Made by a program: the position numbers and the translations under genes. DNA of 64,000 nucleotides from Chlamydiia bacterium (GTDB taxonomy: Bacteria > Chlamydiota > Chlamydiia > Chlamydiales > Simkaniaceae), in assembly GCA_022601645.1 (NCBI GenBank), contig JAJACH010000001.1:1067743-1131742 (forward strand). Reading direction: 5' to 3'. Below the pieces are notes generated by a model that saw nothing but the letters and a program-made list of their open reading frames with translations, was not told the DNA's origin and did no database searches. Shown piece after piece: positions 1 through 7,191 of this stretch; positions within the stretch are counted from its first letter, which is position 1; each line of letters begins with the position of its first letter.

Positions 1-1
1 G

Positions 2-529
2 CAACAACTTAGAAAAGATTCTCCAATTCCCCCTGACACAACCCCAACACTTTCTGAACTTGAAGCGAGACTTCAAAACATAAGATTGCCTCTTGCTCCA
101 AATGCCTCCGCACCCAATTCCACCGACAACACATCATTAGTAAGCCTTGAAGCAAGACTTCACAAACTTAGAGAAGACACCGTTGCCCCTTCTCCAACCT
201 CAACGGATTCTAGTACCACCCTCTCCCCAAATTCAGTTCCATCTTCCTCTGAATTTGTAGATAGTCCTTCTACTAGACCAGACCTACTTGAGCTAAGACT
301 TAGGGCCCTGCAAGGGGGATCAGCCCCTGTTGCTAGGGATTCAATTGAGGTGCTTGAAGGACGCCTTGAAGCTCTTAAAGACATCCCCACACCTCCTCCT
401 GAGATTGCAGCAGAAATTAAAGAACGTAGACTTGCTAACCTACTTAGCACAAATGAACAGATCTATTCAGAGGATCCTGAACACGAAGCGCGTATTGCTC
501 CATACCTCCATCCCGTACCCAGGACCTAA
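2..529 (+). CDS. partial hypothetical protein with tandem MIM1-like LxxRLxxL repeats
   Basis: The 5' end lies outside the window; the frame is open from base 2, so 175 residues are visible. The protein is low-complexity and rich in Pro, Ser and Thr, broken by short charged helices of one pattern: LSELEARLQNIR (50-85), LVSLEARLHKLRE (137-175), DLLELRLRALQ (281-313), IEVLEGRLEALK (341-379) and a weaker EIKERRLANLL (413-445). The visible N-terminus QQLRKD looks like the end of another copy. The pattern LxxRLxxL(K/R) is that of the MIT-interacting motif (MIM1) at the C-terminus of eukaryotic ESCRT-III proteins. No enzyme domain, signal peptide or membrane segment is visible. The next gene ends in the same motif. 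A host-targeted scaffold is an inference; a repeat of short amphipathic helices with another partner is the alternative. Confidence 0.75.
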   Translation, partial: QQLRKDSPIPPDTTPTLSELEARLQNIRLPLAPNASAPNSTDNTSLVSLEARLHKLREDTVAPSPTSTDSSTTLSPNSVPSSSEFVDSPSTRPDLLELRLRALQGGSAPVARDSIEVLEGRLEALKDIPTPPPEIAAEIKERRLANLLSTNEQIYSEDPEHEARIAPYLHPVPRT

Positions 530-630
530 AAACAATAGATTTCTTTAATCTCTCAACACATCCTAAATAAACTAAATTTTCCTTATTTAGTATTAATTCA
601 TTCACATTTCCAGTATATTATTAAACGCGG

Positions 631-636
631 TATAAT
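631..636 (+). promoter_or_regulatory. -10 element before the MIM1-tailed gene
   Basis: A perfect TATAAT follows an AT-rich stretch, about 45 nt before the ATG at 682. No convincing -35 hexamer lies at 17 bp spacing. The ribosome site is AAGGAG, 7 nt before the ATG. A weak 8-bp AT-rich inverted repeat (563-570 with 583-590) between this promoter and the previous gene could be a terminator, but it has no GC core. Confidence 0.5.
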
Positions 637-681
637 ATTAGATAAGGATAATTATATATAAATAAAATTAAGGAGTAAATT

Positions 682-1443
682 ATGGCAGCACCAAGCTTAC
701 CTGGCCCAAGAGCAGAGGCAACAGCTTCACTAACCGGCAATCTCGACTTTATGACAGGGGACTTTGGTCCTGCAACAGGGATGATGGGTGACATGCCTGT
801 AGAAACTGTAACATCGCCAAGCGAAACGCTGAGACAAGCACAAGCAGAGCTAACTGGGTTAAGAGCAACTAGAAAAAAAGACTACGATCCAGCAGTGGTC
901 AAATTACATGAACTTCACACAGTAATTAAAGAGGCTGGTGAGGCATTAGATACAAGTGTCGCTTCACGACGCCTTCTCAATAGAACAATCTCACAGTTTG
1001 CACGCACACAAGCTGCATTAACGTCAAAAGCCCCTTCCTTAAAACATGATGCTGAAAACACTGTATCTAGTTGGTTAGGAACAGCTTTTGAAACATTGTC
1101 TTATGTCACTGGTATTGGAAGAGCAGAAGACAAAACAATGCCTGCATGGGCTTTAAGTCCGGCTGCTCTCACTGAACTCGAACAGGTTGCCAATGAGATG
1201 GCAGATAAAAAAATGGGCGAAAAAGAGTTGAAGCACCTTGAAAAAAAACAAGCTAAAGTTGAGGCAAAAGCAGCTCGAGCTCAAGCGCGAGCCGCAGCAA
1301 GAGCTCAAGCTAAAGAGGATGTAAAACTAGCGACTGCTATGGGCTTACCAGTAGTACCCGCTCCTGCGCCAGCACCTGCTCCCGCTCCGGCACCAAACCC
1401 AGTTGATGCTTTAGCAGCACGGCTGGCAGCTTTAAGAAAATAA
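682..1443 (+). CDS. helical protein with Ala/Pro linker and C-terminal MIM1-like motif
   Basis: 253 residues, no recognised family. The first 60 residues are Gly/Pro-rich. Residues about 60-110 and 150-215 are predicted helical, ending in a very Ala/Lys/Arg/Gln-rich coiled-coil-like segment (KKQAKVEAKAARAQARAAAR). A VVP(AP)n linker follows, and the last residues are DALAARLAALRK (1405-1440). That tail fits the MIM1 pattern LxxRLxxL(K/R) and sits where ESCRT-III proteins carry it, at the very C-terminus after a flexible linker. The start is fixed by AAGGAG and by the -10 box at 631. It is followed by a hairpin and by a run of related-looking small genes. A role in engaging host MIT-domain proteins such as VPS4 is inferred from the motif only. 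Confidence 0.75.
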   Translation: MAAPSLPGPRAEATASLTGNLDFMTGDFGPATGMMGDMPVETVTSPSETLRQAQAELTGLRATRKKDYDPAVVKLHELHTVIKEAGEALDTSVASRRLLNRTISQFARTQAALTSKAPSLKHDAENTVSSWLGTAFETLSYVTGIGRAEDKTMPAWALSPAALTELEQVANEMADKKMGEKELKHLEKKQAKVEAKAARAQARAAARAQAKEDVKLATAMGLPVVPAPAPAPAPAPAPNPVDALAARLAALRK

Positions 1444-1448
1444 TTAAA

Positions 1449-1468
1449 GGGGATGCGAAAGCATCTCC
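1449..1468 (+). terminator. GAAA-tetraloop hairpin between two effector-like genes
   Basis: An 8-bp stem (GGGGATGC/GCATCTCC, one G-U pair) closes on a GAAA tetraloop directly after a stop codon. No T-run follows, so it is more likely an RNA-stability or partial-attenuation element than a full terminator. The next gene has its own AAGAGGGA ribosome site. Confidence 0.5.
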
Positions 1469-1496
1469 ACCATAAATTTAAAAAGAGGGATTTAAT

Positions 1497-1970
1497 ATGG
1501 CAACTGTTCATGCAATAGATAATTACAAGGTGATTTCAGCTGGGCTCGATCGAGTTGAAGCTGAACAAGATGCATCCAAAGCGGTCAAATTACTCAACCG
1601 TGTTTTTGAAAAGTTTGTCGTTTATGATCATATGAATGAAGTAGGTCATGACGGTCAGGACTTAGTAGATCGATACATTGCTCAAGTGGGGCGCATTGAT
1701 GAGAACCTTGGAGCCTTTGCGAAATTGCAGTATATGCGAACACGTAGTCAAAAAGAAGCAATTAATGCCGCCATTGAATCTGGCAAAACCCCATCGGTTA
1801 GCTATCTGTATTCACTTACAACTGAAGCAATGGATTATATCAAAGCTGTTCCAACTAGATTGAGTAAACTATATATGCCTCCTCCTTCAATGCCCCTAGT
1901 AGGTGCACCCTTTTCATTTTTTCCCCCAGCTAGGAGCGATACAAGTCCAATTGCTGTTAATATGGGATAA
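1497..1970 (+). CDS. small helical hypothetical protein, effector-like array member
   Basis: 157 residues, function not recognised. It is mostly helical with a proline-rich tail (MPPPSMPL). The segment AVKLLNRVFEKFVVYDHMNEV (read as two halves around FEKF) has the same hydrophobic spacing as AMQELFTRFTASMDEI in the gene at 2056 and VKALFDQFVNTMNEF in the gene at 2606, so it may be a far-diverged paralog. No signal peptide, membrane segment or catalytic motif is seen. The start follows AAGAGGGA and the protein begins MA, as do its neighbours. It is probably co-transcribed with the upstream gene, given the 53-bp gap with no clear promoter. Confidence 0.7.
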   Translation: MATVHAIDNYKVISAGLDRVEAEQDASKAVKLLNRVFEKFVVYDHMNEVGHDGQDLVDRYIAQVGRIDENLGAFAKLQYMRTRSQKEAINAAIESGKTPSVSYLYSLTTEAMDYIKAVPTRLSKLYMPPPSMPLVGAPFSFFPPARSDTSPIAVNMG

Positions 1971-1995
1971 AGTTCTAATTGAACGCGATTGTTAG

Positions 1996-2023
1996 TTGAT
2001 CAAATAGTAGCGTCTGATATAAA
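1996..2023 (+). promoter_or_regulatory. promoter of the gene at 2056
   Basis: TTGATC (1996-2001) and TATAAA (2018-2023) are separated by 16 bp. A strong AAGGAG ribosome site follows before the ATG at 2056. The segment just upstream starts TTGAACGC, as does the promoter region of the paralog at 4237 (TTGAACGC near 4159), so both copies seem to have kept their control region. Confidence 0.6.
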
Positions 2024-2055
2024 ATAGCTCCCTAAACAAACAAGGAGATATTTAT

Positions 2056-2523
2056 ATGGCAACTCTTGGTATTCATGGTACACTAACAGCAGTTCGAACT
2101 GACATGCATGCGCTTGCAGGTCAGGCTTCAAGCATGGACTCTCATACACTTGACACAGCGATGCAGGAACTTTTCACGCGGTTTACCGCTTCTATGGATG
2201 AGATCAGAGAAAACAGTGGTGAGCAAGTTCATCGAAATCAAGCTCAAAAAGAGCTCTTTCAAACAGCTTGGGGCAAGGCTGTAGAGACTTTGCGGGGCAA
2301 AAGTTGGACAAGCGTGCCCGTAGTAGGCATGGTTGTAAAAGCGATTGCCGGTGAGTTCTTCTGTCTCGAGCCTGTCACCCAATCGGTGGTACAAGCTGGA
2401 TGGAAAAAGCTTCCAGAAGATACAACAGCTCTACTTCTAGAAAGACAGGCCTATTTTGCCGCACTTCAGGGCAGCAGAGCGAGTATTCGAGCTGAGTGGG
2501 CTGGTAAAGTTGAAGGTGCCTAG
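2056..2523 (+). CDS. small helical hypothetical protein, paralog of the gene at 4237
   Basis: 155 residues, function unknown. It aligns along most of its length with the product of the gene at 4237: MQELFTRFT against MQELFTRYT, RNQAQKELFQTAW against RNTAQITLFQDAW, and a hydrophobic V(V/I)G-x-(V/L)V-x-A(I/V)-x-GE segment. This copy has about 34 extra C-terminal residues. A moderately hydrophobic helix at residues about 83-100 (VPVVGMVVKAIAGEFF) is too short and polar for a certain membrane span. The start is set by AAGGAG. Its own promoter and the gene's tandem location suggest an expanding family of accessory, possibly secreted, proteins; secretion is not shown by the sequence. Confidence 0.75.
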   Translation: MATLGIHGTLTAVRTDMHALAGQASSMDSHTLDTAMQELFTRFTASMDEIRENSGEQVHRNQAQKELFQTAWGKAVETLRGKSWTSVPVVGMVVKAIAGEFFCLEPVTQSVVQAGWKKLPEDTTALLLERQAYFAALQGSRASIRAEWAGKVEGA

Positions 2524-2553
2524 TTTTAATTTGACTCATTTTAATTGAATGTT

Positions 2554-2585
2554 GTTTGTGTAACTGTTAAAATAGTTACACAAAC
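2554..2585 (+). terminator. 12-bp perfect hairpin upstream of the gene at 2606
   Basis: GTTTGTGTAACT and AGTTACACAAAC form a perfect 12-bp stem around an 8-nt loop. It ends 20 nt before the ATG at 2606, leaving the AAGGGGGGAA ribosome site unpaired. No T-run follows. It may be a dyad operator, an mRNA-end structure of the gene before, or a weak terminator. Confidence 0.45.
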
Positions 2586-2605
2586 ACATAAATAAGGGGG
2601 GAATA

Positions 2606-3229
2606 ATGGCGATACCATTATCACAATCTATTGCTGGGCCTGAAGCTCTAGCAGCACTCAAAAACGACATTAAAAATATTGATCCTACTGCAAGCGATCT
2701 TAACGAAAGAGTTAAAGCTTTATTTGATCAATTTGTCAATACGATGAATGAGTTTAAAGCTGATTCAAAAATTCAAACGCCTCCGATAAACCAGAAAAAT
2801 CTGAAGGCGATTCAAAAGACATTACCTCCTCTTATGGAAGCTGTTAAAGCGATGCCAAAGAAAGAGCCAGAACAAGGCATATTGCAAAAGATCACAGGCA
2901 AGGCATCTGAGCTTTGGTATGGAAAACAAAAGGTTCCGGAAGATTATTGGACCGCTCCGACGGCTTTTGAAACCGTTAAACGAGGTTGGAGCGAGATCGA
3001 AGAAAAGAAAGCTTCTCCAAAGAAACCGAAAAAACAATGGAAGCCGCAGGCGCGAGCTGAAACAACGCTTGATCCTTCGTCCTGGTCTGTCGAGAGGCTT
3101 GGAAAAGAGATGCAAAGTTTGGATTTTCGGATTAAACACGCAGCAGCTGGCCTTGACGTAAAGGCCCAGTGGGAACAAGAGTTAGCTATTCTCTTTCGCG
3201 AACGCGACGCACGATTTGCAGGGAAGTAG
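2606..3229 (+). CDS. small basic helical hypothetical protein
   Basis: 207 residues, no recognised domain. Residues 30-60 contain VKALFDQFVNTMNEF, matching in pattern the conserved helix of the genes at 2056 and 4237. The segment TAPTAFETVKRGWSEIEEKK resembles the LEPVTQSVVQAGWKKLPED region of the gene at 2056. The middle is strongly basic (KKASPKKPKKQWKP), and the C-terminal 50 residues form a charged helix. A Trp/Tyr-rich patch (ELWYGKQKVPEDYW) lies near residue 110. The start has AAGGGGGGAA at good spacing. It is probably a divergent, extended member of the same tandem array. No secretion signal can be seen by eye. Confidence 0.7.
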   Translation: MAIPLSQSIAGPEALAALKNDIKNIDPTASDLNERVKALFDQFVNTMNEFKADSKIQTPPINQKNLKAIQKTLPPLMEAVKAMPKKEPEQGILQKITGKASELWYGKQKVPEDYWTAPTAFETVKRGWSEIEEKKASPKKPKKQWKPQARAETTLDPSSWSVERLGKEMQSLDFRIKHAAAGLDVKAQWEQELAILFRERDARFAGK

Positions 3230-3284
3230 CTCGCTTAAGACTTACATAATATATTCATAATAAACCAAAAAAAAGGGGAAAAAT

Positions 3285-4118
3285 ATGGCAGCGCCAGTAG
3301 GTAATGCAAAATCAATAAGAGAATCTATGCTAAAATTTGTTGAAGAGAAGACAGATGTAGCATTGGACCAACACGCTACAAGGCAGCCTGGTGAAGAGCT
3401 TCCTTTTAACCATGAACAAATTCATAGAACAACGCAGGCGATCACTAACAGATTGTCAGACGCTGTGCTTGATAAAAACCCAGATCAAATAAAACGAATG
3501 GATCATCTTTTTGATCTAGGCAAACAAGCCTTATCTGGTGAAACAACAGACTGGCATAAAGCCTACCAGCTCTACATGGAAGCATCAGAACCTCACCTGA
3601 GCAAAGAAGACGCTTCTGCACGGGTTGAGGAAGCTTCGGCTTTGATTCATACTGCAGAGCAGTTTCAAGAAGAGAATCCACAATTGGCAGCTGATTTGCT
3701 TGATAAGGGTTTTGTAGCACTTATGCGATCAACGTTTGGAGCTCACCTTGTCGATAAAGCTAAACTCGATAAGGTAAAAGCCAAGTTTCCAAAGGTTGTG
3801 GAAGGCATCTGGAAAAATTTCTCGATCGTGCAAAAGGCCGCTTACACCTTTACACCGAGTCAAGATGCGGCAATTACTACTGCTCTCCGTGAAGAAGAAA
3901 ACCCTGAAATCGGTTCTCAATACTCACTGTCACGAGAAGCGATGGATCGTGTAGCGGGACTTGGCTCACCTCTTAAGTACGAGATGGGATTGACCTTAAG
4001 TGTTCCTTTGAAAGTACTTTCTTTTGCGACCCAATTGATTATGGGAAACCAAGACGCCCCTGAAGGTGGTGGTGGCGGTGGTGGCGGCTTTGAGCCCTCT
4101 GCCAGTGATAAAGTCTAA
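3285..4118 (+). CDS. helical hypothetical protein with poly-glycine tail
   Basis: 277 residues, function unknown. It is the largest product of the array, mainly helical and acidic. The middle contains helical hairpins (residues about 95-150, with WHKAYQLYMEASEPHLS and ALIHTAEQFQEENPQLAADL) that could be TPR-like, but the repeat is too irregular to call. Near the C-terminus, LSREAMDRVAGLGSPL echoes LTTEAMDYIKAVPTRL of the gene at 1497. The tail is a run of eight or nine glycines encoded by repeated GGT/GGC, followed by FEPSASDKV. This short trinucleotide run could vary in length without breaking the frame. A good terminator follows, so this gene ends a transcription unit. Confidence 0.75.
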   Translation: MAAPVGNAKSIRESMLKFVEEKTDVALDQHATRQPGEELPFNHEQIHRTTQAITNRLSDAVLDKNPDQIKRMDHLFDLGKQALSGETTDWHKAYQLYMEASEPHLSKEDASARVEEASALIHTAEQFQEENPQLAADLLDKGFVALMRSTFGAHLVDKAKLDKVKAKFPKVVEGIWKNFSIVQKAAYTFTPSQDAAITTALREEENPEIGSQYSLSREAMDRVAGLGSPLKYEMGLTLSVPLKVLSFATQLIMGNQDAPEGGGGGGGGFEPSASDKV

Positions 4119-4125
4119 TCTATTT

Positions 4126-4156
4126 AAGCCCCTTGCTTTTCAGGGGGCTTTTTTTT
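4126..4156 (+). terminator. rho-independent terminator after the gene at 3285
   Basis: The stem AAGCCCCTTG/CAGGGGGCTT closes on a short CTTTT loop and is followed at once by a run of T residues. This is a classic intrinsic terminator, 8 bp after the stop codon. Confidence 0.9.
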
Positions 4157-4175
4157 AATTGAACGCCCTCAAAGA

Positions 4176-4203
4176 TTGATTGTATACCTTCGTTTGTTAT
4201 AGT
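4176..4203 (+). promoter_or_regulatory. promoter of the gene at 4237
   Basis: TTGATT (4176-4181) and TATAGT (4198-4203) are 16 bp apart, downstream of a strong terminator. The transcript would start about 27 nt before the ATG at 4237. The layout repeats that at 1996-2023 before the paralogous gene. Confidence 0.6.
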
Positions 4204-4236
4204 ATTTACTCGCTCACAAACAAGGAGAATTAAATC

Positions 4237-4602
4237 ATGGCAATGATTACTGATACGCTATCTGCTGTCCGAATAGAAATGCAACTGCTTGAAGTTGCAG
4301 CACCAGATATAGAAAGCTCTGCTCTAAACCTGAAAATGCAAGAGCTATTTACACGCTACACTGAATGCTTGGAAGACATTGTTGAAGAAAATAATCAACT
4401 GCTCCCCAGAAATACAGCGCAAATCACTTTATTCCAAGACGCTTGGACGAGATCAACGGATATTCTAAGAAGTAAAAGCCTTACATCTTCACTACCCTGT
4501 ATTGGTAGGCTTGTAAGTGCTGTTGTCGGGGAGCATTTCGCTCTATCAGCTGCGACGCAGCGCGCTGTTGCTGGGGGGTTTGAAGCCTTACCTGTTCGGT
4601 GA
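4237..4602 (+). CDS. short paralog of the hypothetical protein at 2056
   Basis: 121 residues, function unknown. It shares MQELFTR(F/Y)T, the RN-x-AQ-x-x-LFQ-x-AW block and a C-terminal hydrophobic helix ending VVGEHFALSAATQRAVAGGF with the product of the gene at 2056, but stops about 34 residues earlier. The stop lies inside the 3' end of radC on the other strand (15-bp overlap). The shorter C-terminus may therefore reflect loss of the original end when the array met the radC operon. The start has AAGGAG and its own promoter. Confidence 0.75.
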   Translation: MAMITDTLSAVRIEMQLLEVAAPDIESSALNLKMQELFTRYTECLEDIVEENNQLLPRNTAQITLFQDAWTRSTDILRSKSLTSSLPCIGRLVSAVVGEHFALSAATQRAVAGGFEALPVR

Positions 4603-5238
4603 CTCTTCAAAAAGGGCGGTGTATTCACGCCGCCCAATAATTAAATGGTTTTTTAGGGGAATCCCCATCACTTTTCCCGACTCGAGAAGATGCTCAGTGA
4701 GTTTAAGGTCGGCCTTTGAGGGCGTTTTGTCCCCACTTGGGTGGTTGTGGGCGATCATGAGTGAGTGGGCGTTTTTCTTCACAGCTAGGTGAAACACCTC
4801 GCGGGGGTGGATAAGCACTTCTGAAAGGGTGCCGCGCGCGATGATTTCTCGATGGAAGATGCGGCCTTTGGTGTTGAGAAGAAGGACCATGAGGGCTTCT
4901 GTTTGTCCAAATTCGTGGCGGATGGTTTGGACGGTTTCATCAAGGGTTTCTGGGGCCTGTTCGGGCGCTTGGTATTTGAGAGCGAGGCCAAAAGCGGCTT
5001 TGAGACGAAGTGCTTTGGCAGGGCCGATGCCAGGCATGCTTGTGAGTTCTTCGAGCGAGGCGTGAAAGAGGGTGTGGATGGTTTGGAAGTGGGCGATGAG
5101 CTCTTGTGAGAGGGCGATAACATCGAGTTTTTGTGTGCCGGTTTCTAGGATGATCGCAAGCAGTTCGTGGAGGGCTAGGTGAGAGGGTCCGTGTTGTTTT
5201 AACCGCTCGCGAGGGCGTTCATCTAGGGGAAGTTTCAT
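4588..5238 (-). CDS. radC: RadC family JAB1/MPN domain protein
   Basis: 216 residues, the usual RadC length. An N-terminal helix-hairpin-helix region (residues about 45-75, with MPGIGPAKALRLKAA) is followed by the JAB/MPN metalloprotease-like domain. Its signature HNHPSGDKTPSKAD gives the two His and one Asp expected to bind zinc; a Glu (EVL, upstream) completes it. RadC's cellular role is unsettled despite the DNA-repair name. It is the last gene of a minus-strand operon and overlaps hflX by 4 bp (ATGA type), so translation is probably coupled. Its 3' end overlaps the convergent gene at 4237 by 15 bp. Confidence 0.93.
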   Translation of the reverse strand: MKLPLDERPRERLKQHGPSHLALHELLAIILETGTQKLDVIALSQELIAHFQTIHTLFHASLEELTSMPGIGPAKALRLKAAFGLALKYQAPEQAPETLDETVQTIRHEFGQTEALMVLLLNTKGRIFHREIIARGTLSEVLIHPREVFHLAVKKNAHSLMIAHNHPSGDKTPSKADLKLTEHLLESGKVMGIPLKNHLIIGRREYTALFEESPNR

Positions 5239-6455
5239 TCGATAAATTGCAGCACTTTGTGTTCTAGGTGGGAGGGAATCTCGATGTCTAAGATCACGTC
5301 GTTCTCTTCGTATTCAAGAGAGTGAACGGTGCCAACGGACATGAGCTCTGAGACGAGGGCGTAGTGACTTTGAGGAATGCGGAGGTTGAGCGTTTTGCGC
5401 AGTTTTTTGAGCTCACGTTCCATGATGTGGAACAGGTCTTCAAAGCCTTCGTGGTTTTTGGCGGAGATGGGGACGGTATTGGGATAGTTCACGCGGAATT
5501 TGGCGAGGAGATCTTTGTCTTCAGCGGCGTCGATTTTATTAAGGACGGTGATCATCGGCCTCTCCCCTGCTCCGAGTTCTTTGAGAACTTCGAAGGTGGT
5601 ATCGGCTTGTTCCACGGCGTCGGGATTGGAGACGTCGACGACATGGAGTAGGATATCGGTGTAAATGGCTTCTTCAAGGGTACTCTTAAAGGCGTTGACT
5701 AGCGAGTGTGGCAGGTGGCGGACAAAACCGACGGTGTCGATGAAGAGAACCGGCTGGTGGTTAGGAAGGGTGAAGCGTCTTGTTGTGGTATCGAGTGTGG
5801 CAAAGAGTTTATCTTCTTCCAAAACATCGGCGTTAGTCAGTGCGTTTAGGAGGGTCGATTTGCCAGAGTTTGTGTAACCAACGATGGCAAAGGTGGGGAT
5901 TTCTGAGCGAAGTCGTTTGGCGCGCTGCACTTGGCGGTGGTGGGTCACTTCAGCAATTTCACGGCGAAGCGCTGTGATCCGCTGCGAAATCATCCGCTTA
6001 TCAAGTTCGATTTGTTTCTCTCCTTCTCCTTTGACAAAGGCGCCACCGCCTGAGCTTTGGCGCGATAGGTGAGTCCACATGCGTTTAAGTCGTGGGAGGA
6101 GGTAGCGAGATTTTGCCAGTTCAACTTGAAGACGTGCTTCTTTGGTGTGAGCTCTTTGGGCAAAGACTTCGATGATCAGCTCAGTGCGATCCATGACGGG
6201 TTTATTAAACGCTTTTTCAAGGTTGCGTTGTTGACTCGGAGAGATGTCAGCGTCAAAGATAATGACCTCTTCATCGACAGGCATAAACTCGGCGAGTTTG
6301 CCTTTACCGATATAGGTTCCCGCATCGATTTTGCGCAGTTTGCATTTTTCCGTTCGCGTGACCTCTACGCCGTAGGTATCGGCAAGAGCTGCGAGTTCAT
6401 CTATGGTGTCGAGGTCTTCTTTATAGGCACCGACTAAAAAAGCTGTTTTATACAC
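5235..6455 (-). CDS. hflX: HflX family ribosome-associated GTPase
   Basis: About 406 residues from the GTG at 6455, which overlaps the stop region of the MBL gene upstream. A longer frame to 6518 would add a tail unlike HflX. The N-terminal HflX domain contains the Gly-rich basic region before the GTPase (RQSSGGGAFVKGEGEKQIELD). G1 is GYTNSGKST, G3 is DTVGF and G4 is NKID. HflX splits stalled or stressed 70S ribosomes in a nucleotide-dependent way. As I recall, hflX also neighbours a phnP-like gene in Chlamydia, so the pairing may be ancestral. It overlaps radC by 4 bp. The start choice is the least certain point because no Shine-Dalgarno is clear. Confidence 0.92.
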   Translation of the reverse strand: MYKTAFLVGAYKEDLDTIDELAALADTYGVEVTRTEKCKLRKIDAGTYIGKGKLAEFMPVDEEVIIFDADISPSQQRNLEKAFNKPVMDRTELIIEVFAQRAHTKEARLQVELAKSRYLLPRLKRMWTHLSRQSSGGGAFVKGEGEKQIELDKRMISQRITALRREIAEVTHHRQVQRAKRLRSEIPTFAIVGYTNSGKSTLLNALTNADVLEEDKLFATLDTTTRRFTLPNHQPVLFIDTVGFVRHLPHSLVNAFKSTLEEAIYTDILLHVVDVSNPDAVEQADTTFEVLKELGAGERPMITVLNKIDAAEDKDLLAKFRVNYPNTVPISAKNHEGFEDLFHIMERELKKLRKTLNLRIPQSHYALVSELMSVGTVHSLEYEENDVILDIEIPSHLEHKVLQFIE

Positions 6456-7191
6456 TAATTTGTAATCCGTCGTAAGCGAGCCGCACCCACTTGGGGAGCC
6501 GCTCATTGGTCTCGTCATGGTCTAGGTCATGGGCGATGTGAGTGAGAAAAAGGCGACGTACGCCCGCTTTCTCTCCAAAAGCAATCGCGTCATCTATCGT
6601 AAAGTGTACGCGAGATTTCGTCCAGCGAAGAGCGCTTAAAACAAGGGTGTCAACCCCATTTAAGTGGTCAAAAATATCTTCATTGTAGTCTTGGATATCG
6701 GTAACGTAGGCAAATTGGTCAAAGCGGTAGCCGACAACACGCATTCCAGCTTGCATGTAACTAAAATATGAAAGCGGCACCCCTTCAAAAATGGTGGAGC
6801 CTGAGGGATCCTTTAAAAGATTGTAGTCAACATGGTCGTCTGGAAAGTAATAAAAGCGCACTCCAAGATCAGCGTGAGCTTCTGAAGCTAAGAGGATGGG
6901 AATCGCCATTTGTTGGCGAAAGTGGTAGGGGCGTATCTCGTCAAACCCTGCGATATGATCGTAATGGGTGTGGGTAACTAAGACGCCATCGACGCGTTTG
7001 ATCTTATATTTGAGCGCTTGCTCGCGAAAATCGGGGCCCATATCGATCACAAAGGTTTTATCCTCATGCTCGATTAAAAGTGACGGGCGAAGGCGGACAT
7101 TTTGGGGGTGGTTAGATAGGCAGACGGGACACTCACATCCAGCAATCGGCACACCCATTGATCCCCCGCTGCCCAGGAAGGTAAAGCGCAT
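6448..7191 (-). CDS. PhnP-like metallo-beta-lactamase fold hydrolase
   Basis: 247 residues. The metal-binding motif HTHYDH (residues about 74-79), a preceding VIDMGPDF strand and a late LTHIAHDLDHD segment place it in the MBL-fold family close to PhnP (cyclic phosphodiesterase) and YycJ-like proteins. The N-terminus GSGGSMGVPIAGCECPVC carries the Cys pair typical of PhnP-type sequences. No phosphonate genes are nearby, so the substrate is open; 'metal-dependent hydrolase' is the safe call. The start has a strong AAGGAG site. It overlaps the oxidoreductase gene upstream by 59 bp and runs into hflX, indicating one operon. Confidence 0.9.
   Translation of the reverse strand: MRFTFLGSGGSMGVPIAGCECPVCLSNHPQNVRLRPSLLIEHEDKTFVIDMGPDFREQALKYKIKRVDGVLVTHTHYDHIAGFDEIRPYHFRQQMAIPILLASEAHADLGVRFYYFPDDHVDYNLLKDPSGSTIFEGVPLSYFSYMQAGMRVVGYRFDQFAYVTDIQDYNEDIFDHLNGVDTLVLSALRWTKSRVHFTIDDAIAFGEKAGVRRLFLTHIAHDLDHDETNERLPKWVRLAYDGLQISV

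Noticed and set aside
1366-1397. Ala/Pro codon repeat as a possible CRISPR or minisatellite
   Set aside because: It is a short in-frame coding repeat for the (AP)n linker; no spacer-repeat structure. No CRISPR array is seen anywhere in the window.
3560-3720. TPR-like repeats in the product of the gene at 3285
   Set aside because: The helical pairs do not keep the TPR consensus (W-x-x-x-L-G-x-x-Y); recorded only as helical.
4785-5123. Long frames on both strands over radC
   Set aside because: Shadow frames of radC with Ser/Lys- or Arg-rich composition; the radC frame has a full family signature.
5364-6437. Several plus-strand frames over hflX
   Set aside because: Antisense shadows of a well-conserved GTPase gene, with biased composition.
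6456-6518. Longer hflX start
   Set aside because: It lies inside the MBL gene and adds a Gly/Ser-rich tail unlike HflX; GTG 6455 matches the family N-terminus better.
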